Part shown: positions 1-6,886 of the stretch, piece by piece
Numbering within the stretch: position 1 is the stretch's first letter
Layout of the letters: the number at the start of each line of letters is the position of its first letter
DNA from: an uncultured Gammaproteobacteria bacterium
GTDB taxonomy: Bacteria > Pseudomonadota > Gammaproteobacteria > Acidiferrobacterales > CAJVXG01
Length of the DNA: 9,360 nucleotides
Direction: 5' to 3'
Assembly: GCA_913009215.1 (NCBI GenBank)
Contig: CAJVXG010000053.1
Location: 1 to 9,360, forward strand
Made by a program: the position numbers and the translations under genes
Notes under the pieces: model-generated
Databases searched by the model: none
Seen by the model: the letters and a program-made list of their open reading frames with translations, nothing else
What the model was told of the DNA's origin: nothing

Positions 1-532
1 TGGCTTCCTTACCCAAAACCGTCAGCAATTTCTCATTCGGTATGGTAATAATGGAATCCACGTATTCCCCCAGATCTTTCACACCCTGCTCGGCAACCGC
101 CATGCGTTTCTTGCCCTCAAAAGGGAAGGGCTTGGTTACGATGGCCACCGTCAGGATACCCAGGTCCCTGGCCACCTGTGCCACCACCGGTGCGCCCCCG
201 GTACCGGTACCACCACCCATGCCGGCGGTGATAAAGACCATATCGGCGCCGTTTAATACCTCGGCGATACGTTCCCGATCATCAATCGCCGCCTGACGAC
301 CTATACTGGGATCCGCCCCGCAACCCAGTCCCTTGGTTATGCTGGCGCCTAACTGCAATATAGTCTTGGCATCTGATTTCTTTAATGCCTGCGCATCGGT
401 ATTGACATTAATAAATTCCACCCCGTCGATGTTGGCCTGCAGCATATGATCCACCGCATTGCCGCCGCCTCCACCGACCCCGATCACCTTGATTACGGCC
501 TGCTGGTCGTATGTGTCCATTAACTCAAACAT
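1..532 (-). CDS. ftsZ: Cell division protein FtsZ, N-terminal part (3' end beyond the window)
   Basis: FtsZ is the tubulin-like GTPase that polymerises at midcell into the Z ring and recruits the rest of the divisome. The visible 177 residues cover most of the N-terminal GTP-binding domain. They start MFELMDTYDQ and continue with the nucleotide-binding glycine run VIGVGGGGGNAV (about residues 16-27), VNTDAQAL (43-50), the phosphate-contacting GLGCGADP (68-75) and the tubulin signature GGGTGTG (106-112). TKPFPFEGKKRMA (133-145) and IPNEKLL (164-170) also match the family. The T7 synergy loop, the C-terminal domain and the conserved tail would lie beyond position 1. The ATG at 532 is chosen because the MFE start is typical and AGGAG sits 8 bases upstream. 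Two small departures from the E. coli sequence are Cys71 and the Gly after the signature motif (GTGGAP rather than GTGAAP). It follows ftsA after 45 bases, as in other gammaproteobacteria. Identification is certain; only completeness is lacking. Confidence 0.98.
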   Translation of the reverse strand, partial: MFELMDTYDQQAVIKVIGVGGGGGNAVDHMLQANIDGVEFINVNTDAQALKKSDAKTILQLGASITKGLGCGADPSIGRQAAIDDRERIAEVLNGADMVFITAGMGGGTGTGGAPVVAQVARDLGILTVAIVTKPFPFEGKKRMAVAEQGVKDLGEYVDSIITIPNEKLLTVLGKEA

Positions 533-577
533 AACAATGTCTCCTGTTTTATGTAATATATCTATATCGTCACAATG
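533..577 (-). other. ftsA-ftsZ intergenic gap
   Basis: This 45-base A/T-rich stretch is the only intergenic gap longer than 3 bases in the window. It holds the ftsZ ribosome binding site and a run of alternating A and T (about 549-567). The 7-mer ACATTGT occurs twice on the minus strand, at 572-578 (just into the ftsA stop) and 534-540. I see no hairpin followed by a T run, so no terminator, and no convincing -35/-10 pair whose start would leave room for the ribosome binding site. In E. coli the ftsZ promoters lie inside ftsQ and ftsA, so a promoter for ftsZ may be upstream of this gap. Confidence 0.6.
541..545 (-). promoter_or_regulatory. Shine-Dalgarno sequence of ftsZ
   Basis: AGGAG on the minus strand lies 8 bases before the ftsZ ATG at 532. 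Unlike the other ribosome binding sites here, it sits in a true intergenic gap rather than inside the preceding gene, so ftsZ can be translated independently of ftsA. That would fit the higher level of FtsZ than FtsA known in other bacteria; that link is inference. Confidence 0.85.
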
Positions 578-1828
578 TTAAAAATTTCCCTGGAACCAAC
601 TCTTCATGCGACTCACAATTTCCTTCACTCCTGTTTTCTCCTGCCCCGCCTGTATTCCAAAATGTTTCCCCTCCTGACTTTGTGCCCCAAAAAGTACCAG
701 ACCCACACCGGTGGCATAGATCGGGTTTTGTACCACTCCGGTCAAACCGCCAATCGACTGCGGTACACCCAACCGGACCGGCATATGGAATACCTCTTCG
801 GCAATGTCGATCATGCCTTCCATTTTTGCACTACCCCCCGTTAGCACAATTCCCGAACCGATGACGTCTTCAAAACCACTACGTCGGAGCTCGGCCTGTA
901 CCAGGATGCACAATTCCTCCATGCGCGGCTCAATCACTTCGGACAAGGTTTGTCGCGATAACTTGCGAGGAGGTCGGTCACCGACACTGGGAACCTCGAT
1001 ACTCTCCTCACCATCGGCCAGCTGGGTCAGGGCACAACCGAATTCCTTTTTGATGTCTTCGGCATGCTGCATTGGTGTACGTAACGCTACGGCGATATCA
1101 TTGGTCACCTGATCACCGGCAATAGGGATCACTGCCGTGTGACGAATAGCGCCCTCGGTAAAAACACAAATATCGGTAGTGCCACCACCAATATCGACGA
1201 GACAAACACCCAGCTCTTTTTCATCTTCGCTCAATACCGCCGTACTGGAGGCCAGCTGTTCCAGAATAATATCGTCGACCTCAAGACCGCATCGGCGCAC
1301 ACATTTAATAATGTTCTGCGCGGCACTAATGGCACCGGTAATAATATGCACCCTGGCCTCAAGCCGCACACCACACATACCTATAGGCTCGCGCACCCCT
1401 TCCTGTTTATCGATAATGAATTCCTGCGGCAACACATGCAGCACCTTCTGGTCAGCGGGAATGGCCAGCGCACGCGCTGCCTCAATCACCCGGTCGACAT
1501 CATTGGCCTCCACTTCCCTGGACTTGTTCTTTACTGCAACCATGCCGTGTGAATTCAGACTGGTAATATGACTCCCGGCAATACCGACATAGACCGACAT
1601 AATTTGACAACCCGACATCAGCTCTGCTTCCTCAACCGCGCGCTGTATAGACTGTACGGTTGATTCAATATTCACCACCACCCCCTTCCTCAGGCCACGC
1701 GATGGGTGGTGACCAACCCCGATGATTTCAATTTCGCCACCGGCCGTGACTTCACCGACAATTGCCAGTACTTTCGAAGTGCCGATATCCAGACCTACAA
1801 CCAGTCTTTCATCGCTTTTCTTTGACAT
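578..1828 (-). CDS. ftsA: Cell division protein FtsA
   Basis: FtsA is the actin-like ATP-binding protein that anchors FtsZ filaments to the inner membrane and signals to later divisome proteins. The 416 residues are close to the 420 of E. coli. The actin-fold motifs appear in order: phosphate-1 GLDIGTSKV (12-20), phosphate-2 DIGGGTTD (212-219) and adenosine TGGSAKMEG (330-338). The region between about 85 and 160 is the 1C subdomain special to FtsA, including VLPQEFIID (132-140). The last residues, about 401-416 with SRMKSWFQGNF at the end, form the expected amphipathic membrane-targeting helix, with Trp and Phe on one face and basic residues on the other. The ATG at 1828 has GAGGG 6 bases upstream. 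The start is 2 bases after the ftsQ stop, so translation is probably coupled to ftsQ. No truncation or missing motif is seen. Confidence 0.98.
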   Translation of the reverse strand: MSKKSDERLVVGLDIGTSKVLAIVGEVTAGGEIEIIGVGHHPSRGLRKGVVVNIESTVQSIQRAVEEAELMSGCQIMSVYVGIAGSHITSLNSHGMVAVKNKSREVEANDVDRVIEAARALAIPADQKVLHVLPQEFIIDKQEGVREPIGMCGVRLEARVHIITGAISAAQNIIKCVRRCGLEVDDIILEQLASSTAVLSEDEKELGVCLVDIGGGTTDICVFTEGAIRHTAVIPIAGDQVTNDIAVALRTPMQHAEDIKKEFGCALTQLADGEESIEVPSVGDRPPRKLSRQTLSEVIEPRMEELCILVQAELRRSGFEDVIGSGIVLTGGSAKMEGMIDIAEEVFHMPVRLGVPQSIGGLTGVVQNPIYATGVGLVLFGAQSQEGKHFGIQAGQEKTGVKEIVSRMKSWFQGNF

Positions 1829-1830
1829 AA

Positions 1831-2604
1831 TTAACCCTCATTCCTTAATCTGGTCGCAAAATTCGGCGCTTTGCGCCAACGGACTGCAAAACCATTGGTA
1901 TAACGCATGTCCACCTTTGCTAATTGCTGTTTCTGCGGTGACAGTTCCTGTGTATAGACATTGGCAAAACGCTGAATCTCGCGTATATAACCCTTCTTGC
2001 TCATCAGTAATGTAAAACCGGCATTAACCTTAAGCTGCCACGAGCCCGTTGAGGTCATTTTTAATGACTCAATCTTCAGACCCATGGGTCCCAGAACTTC
2101 ATTAAAATAATGCAAGTGCTGCAATACTTTTGGCGCTGTCCCCTGCGGCCCGGACAACAGGGGCAGACCGGAATAATATGCAACGGCATTATCGATGCGC
2201 ACCACTTCCGATGCCGTATTGACCCATGCCGTGCCATTCCATCGGCCCATCAGTTTTTGTTCAACAAAGCGGATATGGATCTCATCCGGCCAACTTCGCC
2301 TTACTTCGGCGCGATATACCCAGGGCAGTGCCTCCGCCCTTTTTCGTATGGCATCAATATCCAGCGCAAAAATATTCCCTTTTACAGCGCCCATTACCGC
2401 ATTGCTTAGTTCTTGCCGTTGCACACGCTCGAACCGGCCCTCCATGCGAATATTCTGCACCGGGAAGTTATCCACCCTGTATACCCAGTCCACGGCCAGT
2501 ACCGTCCCCAGCACCAGGACCAACAATAAAAATACGCGCAAGCCATTGCGAAACAGGGACTCGTTGCTCAGTACCGGCCTTTTAGTGTTTTGCCGACGTG
2601 TCAT
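1831..2604 (-). CDS. ftsQ: Cell division protein FtsQ
   Basis: FtsQ is a bitopic inner-membrane protein that joins FtsB and FtsL and links the cytoplasmic ring to the periplasmic septal synthases. With the start at 2604 it is 257 residues. The order is a short basic cytoplasmic tail (1-22), one hydrophobic segment (about 23-41), a POTRA domain (about 48-116) and the FtsQ beta domain. The POTRA region contains NIRMEGRFERV and ends with the family-typical LPWVYRAEVRRSWPDEIHIR (93-112). KVDMRYTNGFAVRW (230-243) is the usual C-terminal block. The frame stays open to an ATG at 2640, which would add MMSWCYVYWRQV. I prefer 2604 because GGAG lies 7 bases upstream and the resulting MTRRQ tail looks like a normal cytoplasmic N-terminus. 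The start overlaps the end of ddl by 23 bases. FtsQ is poorly conserved in sequence, but the domain pattern and position leave little doubt. Confidence 0.95.
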   Translation of the reverse strand: MTRRQNTKRPVLSNESLFRNGLRVFLLLVLVLGTVLAVDWVYRVDNFPVQNIRMEGRFERVQRQELSNAVMGAVKGNIFALDIDAIRKRAEALPWVYRAEVRRSWPDEIHIRFVEQKLMGRWNGTAWVNTASEVVRIDNAVAYYSGLPLLSGPQGTAPKVLQHLHYFNEVLGPMGLKIESLKMTSTGSWQLKVNAGFTLLMSKKGYIREIQRFANVYTQELSPQKQQLAKVDMRYTNGFAVRWRKAPNFATRLRNEG

Positions 2605-3508
2605 TACTTGTCTCCAATATACGTAGCACCAGCTCATCAAAATCTATTCCGGCCGCCCTGGCGGCCATGGGTACCAGGCTATGATCGGTCATGCCGGGAA
2701 TCGTATTGACTTCAAGCACATAAGGTTTGTTGTCCTGGTCAAGCATGAAGTCGACGCGACCCCAGCCGGAACAAGCGACGCTGTCATACGTTTGCTTGGC
2801 GATCTGCTGGATTTCTATTTCGAGAGCAGCATCAAGACCGCCAGGGCAATGGTATTGGGTGCTATCGGCCTGGTATTTGGCATCGTAATCGTAAAAAATA
2901 TTTGGTGTCTCAATGCGGATCACGGGCAAGGTCTCGTCTTGTAAAATGGCCACTGTTAGTTCGCAGCCATCGATAAATTGTTCTACCAGTACTTCCTGGT
3001 CGTATTGCCAGGCCAGCTCAACGGCCTTGGGCAAATCACCCGGTTTGTCCACCTTGCTCATACCAATGCTTGATCCTTCCCGTGACGGCTTGACGAATAC
3101 CGGGAAACTGATATTGGCCGCCTCGGTACTAACGTCGCAGCCGGGCATTAACAGCAGAAAATCGGGGGTAGCAATACCCAGACCTCGCCATAAATACTTA
3201 CAACGTAACTTATCCATACCCAGTGCCGAGCCCAGCACGCCGCTACCGGTATAGGGGATGCCCAGTGTCTCTAACGCCCCCTGCATGGTGCCGTCCTCGC
3301 CACCCCTGCCGTGCAGCACGATAAAGGCACAATCATATTGCCCGGCAATATCTGTCATGGCGATATCCCTGACATCCACGGCATGGGCATCAATTTGCTG
3401 ACGCAACAGTGCTGCAAGCACGGCTTCTCCGCTTTTCAGGGAAACCTCCCGCTCTGCAGAATGCCCGCCCATTAGTACCGCCACCTTGCCAAAATTATTG
3501 TTCTGCAT
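2582..3508 (-). CDS. ddl: D-alanine--D-alanine ligase (DdlB type)
   Basis: This ATP-grasp enzyme joins two D-alanines in the cytoplasm to make the dipeptide that MurF adds to the peptidoglycan precursor. At 308 residues it is nearly the same length as E. coli DdlB (306). Motifs are present from end to end: VLMGGHSAEREVSL (11-24), LHGRGGEDGT (65-74), YTGSGV (86-91), KPSREGSSIGMSKV (140-153), GWGRVDFML (248-256) and LEVNTIPGMT (265-274). By alignment with E. coli, the active-site residues Glu15, Ser150, Tyr216, Arg255 and Asn272 correspond to Glu19, Ser146, Tyr212, Arg251 and Asn268, all conserved. The ATG at 3508 has GGAG about 11 bases upstream, within the end of murB, and follows the murB stop after 3 bases. 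The tyrosine form of the enzyme (Tyr212) indicates a D-Ala-D-Ala rather than D-Ala-D-lactate ligase. Confidence 0.98.
   Translation of the reverse strand: MQNNNFGKVAVLMGGHSAEREVSLKSGEAVLAALLRQQIDAHAVDVRDIAMTDIAGQYDCAFIVLHGRGGEDGTMQGALETLGIPYTGSGVLGSALGMDKLRCKYLWRGLGIATPDFLLLMPGCDVSTEAANISFPVFVKPSREGSSIGMSKVDKPGDLPKAVELAWQYDQEVLVEQFIDGCELTVAILQDETLPVIRIETPNIFYDYDAKYQADSTQYHCPGGLDAALEIEIQQIAKQTYDSVACSGWGRVDFMLDQDNKPYVLEVNTIPGMTDHSLVPMAARAAGIDFDELVLRILETSNDTSAKH
2611..2615 (-). promoter_or_regulatory. Shine-Dalgarno sequence that sets the ftsQ start
   Basis: GGAGA on the minus strand lies inside the ddl coding region. The GGAG part is 7 bases before the ATG at 2604. It supports that ATG over the in-frame ATGs at 2640 and 2637, and implies that ribosomes finishing ddl can pass to ftsQ. 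Confidence 0.75.
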
Positions 3509-3511
3509 TTG

Positions 3512-4405
3512 TCATTCTTCTCCAACAATCCGTACCTCAGGTTCCAGCCGAACCCCCTGTTGCTCGAGCACCGTTGCTTGTACTTTATAAATCAGTGACT
3601 CAATGTCCTCTGCACTGGCACCACCCTTATTGACAATGAAGTTGGCATGCATGGAAGAAATACAGGCCTGACCTATACAGAAATCCTTCAGGCCGCAACT
3701 TTCTATTAAACGGGCGGAGTAATCGTTCGGCGGATTCTTGAAAACGGAACCGGCATTAGGCATTTGCGTCGGCTGAGTATCACCACGCTTTGCCAGCAGT
3801 GCACTGATTTTTTCCTTACTCTCAACGGGGTCGCCTTTGGATAAACCGAAATGAGCAGCAACAAACCACTCCTCACCAAGCCCTTTGACAGAACGATAGG
3901 CGATCGTAAATTCCTCATGTGTTCTTTGCCGGAGTTTGCCGGTCCTGTCGATAGTTTCCACAGAGGAAACGATATCCCAGGTCTCGCCACCAAAGGCGCC
4001 GGCATTCATCGCCAGGGCGCCCCCTATGGTCCCCGGAATTCCACAAAGAAACTCGGCGCCGCGCAAGCCTTGCTGGCTACTGAATTTTGCAACCTTGGCA
4101 CTGGGCACACCAACCTCGGCACGCACCTCTGTGTCCCCAATAGCAGACAAACCATTGAGGGCGCCGCTGCTGGCAATAACAACGCCGCGTATTCCCTTGT
4201 CACGCACCAATAAATTACTCCCCAGGCCCAGCCAGTACACGGGCTCGCCTTCCGGCAGCGACTGCAGAAATACTGCAAGATCATCAAGATCCGCAGGTTG
4301 ATAATAGGTATCGGCCGGTCCGCCGACTCGCCAGCTGGTATGCCCGGATAACGGTTCATTGTTAAGCAACTTGCCGCGCAGCGATAATGATTGCGCTGCC
4401 ATCAT
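3512..4405 (-). CDS. murB: UDP-N-acetylenolpyruvoylglucosamine reductase, short (type II) MurB
   Basis: MurB is the FAD enzyme that uses NADPH to reduce UDP-GlcNAc-enolpyruvate to UDP-MurNAc, the second committed step of peptidoglycan synthesis. The 297 residues carry the FAD-binding blocks GLGSNLLV (60-67) and GIPGTIGGALAMNAGAFG (122-139), then YRS (170-172), PNAGSVFKNP (216-225), SMHANFIVN (251-259) and LEPEVRIVG (287-295). The proposed catalytic trio is Arg171, Ser220 and Glu290, matching Arg159, Ser229 and Glu325 of E. coli. The length shows the type II form; the 342-residue E. coli enzyme is type I and has extra loops. Two consecutive ATG codons (4405 and 4402) could start it. The first forms an ATGA overlap with the murC stop, the second a TGATG overlap; both sit behind a strong AAGGAGG. 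Its place between murC and ddl differs from E. coli, where murB is outside the cluster. Confidence 0.97.
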   Translation of the reverse strand: MMAAQSLSLRGKLLNNEPLSGHTSWRVGGPADTYYQPADLDDLAVFLQSLPEGEPVYWLGLGSNLLVRDKGIRGVVIASSGALNGLSAIGDTEVRAEVGVPSAKVAKFSSQQGLRGAEFLCGIPGTIGGALAMNAGAFGGETWDIVSSVETIDRTGKLRQRTHEEFTIAYRSVKGLGEEWFVAAHFGLSKGDPVESKEKISALLAKRGDTQPTQMPNAGSVFKNPPNDYSARLIESCGLKDFCIGQACISSMHANFIVNKGGASAEDIESLIYKVQATVLEQQGVRLEPEVRIVGEE

Positions 4406-5805
4406 CCCGCCCTCCTTTGCCCAAGCGTTTCCGGCAAGTCGGCCGCCACCAAACCAATATTTCCCGCCCCCATGGTCAATATCAAATCGCCGGCCTGGAC
4501 TATGTCTTGTAAATATTCAGCGGTCTTTTGTACGTCTTCGATAAACACCGGGTTGGCGCGACCACGCGCACGAATGGAACGACACAATGAGCGGCCATCG
4601 GCACCACTAATCGGTTGCTCACCGGCGGCAAATACCTCTGTAATCAATAACGGATCCTGGTCGCATAATACGGCGCTAAAATCGTCCAGCAGATCGTTGG
4701 TTCTGGAATAACGGTGCGGTTGAAAAACCACCACCAGGCGTCGCTCTGGCCAGCCAATTCTTGCGGTCTCAATGGTGGCCTCAAGCTCACGCGGGTGGTG
4801 TGCGTAATCGTCGATCAGTAATACATCACCCCCGTTTATAGTGACCACGCCATTAATCTGGAAACGACGCCCGATTCCGGCAAAATCCCTCAGGGCCCTG
4901 ACGATGGACTCACGCTTTGCTCCCAGTTCATGGGCCACGGCGATCGCCGCCAGCGCATTCAGCACATTATGTTTACCGGGATGATTCAGGGTCACGGCCA
5001 GCACCTCTTTCTCGCCCGGAAATACCACATCAAACGACATACGTGCACCACGCTGCACAATATTGATGGCGCGTAAATCGGCGTCTTCAACGCTACCGTA
5101 CGTTAATACAGGTTTGTGGATATCTTCACGGATGTCCCGGATAGCGGGATCGTCAAGACACAAAATTGCCAGCCCGTAGAATGGAAGGTTATGCAGAAAG
5201 TCTATAAAGGCCTGGCGCAACTTGTTGATATCACCACCGTAGGTTTCCATGTGATCGGCATCGATGTTGGTGACCACGGCAATATAGGGCTGCAAATGTA
5301 AAAAAGAGGCATCGCTTTCATCGGCCTCGGCCACCAGATACTCGCCCTTGCCAAGACGGGCATTGGCCCCGGCACTGTTGAGCTTGCCACCAATAACAAA
5401 GGTTGGATCCATGCCATCTTCGGCCAGAATGGAGGAGGCAAAACTGGTGGTTGTGGTCTTGCCATGGGTACCCGCAATAGCGATTCCATGCTGTACACGC
5501 ATCAGCTCACCGAGCATCTCGGCACGCGGGATCACCGGAATCTTGTTTTTTCTGGCCGCCTGTACTTCCACATTGCCTTCATCCACGGCGGAGGACACCA
5601 CAACCACGTCCACGCCTTTGACCACAGCCGCATCGTGACCGATATTAATATTGATGCCCAACCGGGCCAGCCGCCGGGTGTTGGCATTCTCCTGTCGATC
5701 CGAGCCGGTCACCTGATAATCGAGATTAAACAACACCTCGGCGATACCACTCATGCCAACACCACCGATGCCGACAAAATGTGCACGCTTGACCCACTTA
5801 TGCAT
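4402..5805 (-). CDS. murC: UDP-N-acetylmuramate--L-alanine ligase MurC
   Basis: MurC is the cytoplasmic ATP-dependent Mur ligase that adds the first amino acid, L-alanine, to UDP-MurNAc. The 467 residues compare with 491 in E. coli. The N-terminal Rossmann-like UDP-binding domain shows HFVGIGGVGMSGIAE (9-23). The central ATPase domain has the P-loop GTHGKTTT (112-119), EADESDASF (160-168) and TNIDADHMETY (179-189). HPGKHNVLNALAA (275-287) follows, then the C-terminal domain with GRRFQ (312-316), DDYAHHPRE (332-340), FQPHRYSRT (361-369) and GAGNIG (446-451). The DDYAHHP block and the GTHGKTTT form of the P-loop distinguish MurC from MurD, MurE and MurF. The ATG at 5805 has GGAGG 6 bases upstream and lies 8 bases inside murG; the stop is shared with the murB start. 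All motifs are intact. Confidence 0.98.
   Translation of the reverse strand: MHKWVKRAHFVGIGGVGMSGIAEVLFNLDYQVTGSDRQENANTRRLARLGININIGHDAAVVKGVDVVVVSSAVDEGNVEVQAARKNKIPVIPRAEMLGELMRVQHGIAIAGTHGKTTTTSFASSILAEDGMDPTFVIGGKLNSAGANARLGKGEYLVAEADESDASFLHLQPYIAVVTNIDADHMETYGGDINKLRQAFIDFLHNLPFYGLAILCLDDPAIRDIREDIHKPVLTYGSVEDADLRAINIVQRGARMSFDVVFPGEKEVLAVTLNHPGKHNVLNALAAIAVAHELGAKRESIVRALRDFAGIGRRFQINGVVTINGGDVLLIDDYAHHPRELEATIETARIGWPERRLVVVFQPHRYSRTNDLLDDFSAVLCDQDPLLITEVFAAGEQPISGADGRSLCRSIRARGRANPVFIEDVQKTAEYLQDIVQAGDLILTMGAGNIGLVAADLPETLGQRRAG
4411..4417 (-). promoter_or_regulatory. Strong Shine-Dalgarno sequence of murB
   Basis: AAGGAGG on the minus strand lies inside the last codons of murC. 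It is 5 bases before the ATG at 4405 and 8 bases before the second ATG at 4402. It is the best anti-16S match seen in the window. The spacing slightly favours the second ATG, which would give a 296-residue protein starting MAAQS. Confidence 0.8.
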
Positions 5806-6886
5806 GGCACGCCTCCAGGCAATACTGGCTCACGGTTTCAGTGGCATCGGTAACACCGCAACTGCGCGACCGCTTTGCCATTTGCTTCACCAGCTTTGGA
5901 TTACTCTGTAATGTTTGCAGCAAGTCTTGCAGTCTCTCCAGCGTAAATTCTTTCTGTGGAATCAGTATCGCCGCATCACGGTCAGTAAGAAAATGGGCAT
6001 TGGCTGTTTGATGATCATCTACAGCATGGGGATACGGCACCAGAATCGCGGGACAACCGGCAACGGCCAGCTCAGAAACAGTCATGGCGCCGGCACGACA
6101 CAGCACCACATCGGCCCATTCGTAGGCTTGTGCCATATCATCGACAAACTCGGTAACTTTGTCTTCTATCCGGTGCGGCTCATATCGATCTTTGGTGGGC
6201 TGCTCATTACCACGACCACTCTGGTGCCATATTTCCGGTCGGCACGACTCATCAATTGAGCGCATGGCCATTGGCACCGTCTCGTTAAAAACCTTCGCCC
6301 CCAGGCTGCCGCCAATAATCAGTAACCGTATTTTGCGATGTCCATCGAACAATCGCCTTTTTTTCTTACGCAGCTGAATAATCTCATCACGTACCGGATT
6401 ACCGACATACACAACTCCGGACTTGTTACCAAAAGCGTCCGGGAATCCACACAACACCTTGTCGGCAAAAAAAGACAGCATCTTGTTGGTCAATCCCGGT
6501 ATGGCATTCTGTTCATGCACTATCAAAGGCCTGCGCAACAACTTGGCCATTAATGCACCGGGGCCGGCAACAAAACCGCCAAAAGACACCACCACAGAAG
6601 GCCTGCGCCGACGGATGATCTTTAAGGATTGCACGAGCGCTCGCAGTAGACGCCAGGGCATCAACAGCCAGCCAAGCACGCCTTTACCACGGAGACCCTG
6701 GATACTGATCCACTCTATATCAAACCCGGCAACGGGCACGGTTCGCGCCTCAAGACCCTTGCGCGTACCCAACCAGAACACGTCGGCGCCCTGGTGGCGT
6801 AATTGTTTCGCCACCGCCAGACCCGGAAAAACGTGACCACCGGTTCCACCTGCCATAATCATCACGGTTATCTTCTTTGTTTCCAT
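5798..6886 (-). CDS. murG: UDP-GlcNAc:undecaprenyl-pyrophosphoryl-MurNAc-pentapeptide GlcNAc transferase MurG
   Basis: MurG is the peripheral inner-membrane glycosyltransferase (family GT28, GT-B fold) that turns lipid I into lipid II. The 362 residues are close to the 355 of E. coli. The N-terminal acceptor domain has the glycine loop MAGGTGGHVFPGLAVA (11-26), SFGGFVAGPG (101-110) and HEQNAIPGLTN (124-134). The hydrophobic and basic patch around 70-95 is the expected membrane-association surface. The donor domain has IGGSLGAK (191-198), CRAGAMTVSELA (263-274) and the sugar-nucleotide-binding VPYPHAVDDHQ (283-293). The ATG at 6886 is preferred, with AGGA 7 bases upstream; internal ATGs at residues 9 and 11 would trim the first strand of the fold. 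The start is inside ftsW (19-base overlap), so production of the lipid II maker and the lipid II polymerase is probably coupled. Confidence 0.98.
   Translation of the reverse strand: METKKITVMIMAGGTGGHVFPGLAVAKQLRHQGADVFWLGTRKGLEARTVPVAGFDIEWISIQGLRGKGVLGWLLMPWRLLRALVQSLKIIRRRRPSVVVSFGGFVAGPGALMAKLLRRPLIVHEQNAIPGLTNKMLSFFADKVLCGFPDAFGNKSGVVYVGNPVRDEIIQLRKKKRRLFDGHRKIRLLIIGGSLGAKVFNETVPMAMRSIDESCRPEIWHQSGRGNEQPTKDRYEPHRIEDKVTEFVDDMAQAYEWADVVLCRAGAMTVSELAVAGCPAILVPYPHAVDDHQTANAHFLTDRDAAILIPQKEFTLERLQDLLQTLQSNPKLVKQMAKRSRSCGVTDATETVSQYCLEACHA

Noticed and set aside
42..296. Plus-strand frame of 84 codons near the left edge
   Set aside because: It is antisense to the conserved GTPase core of ftsZ, and is low-complexity and proline-rich because it mirrors the glycine-rich signature.
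533..577. Possible promoter before ftsZ (TTGTGA, 17 bases, TAAAAC on the minus strand)
   Set aside because: Each box matches only 4 of 6 consensus bases, and transcription would begin at or past the ribosome binding site, leaving no usable leader.
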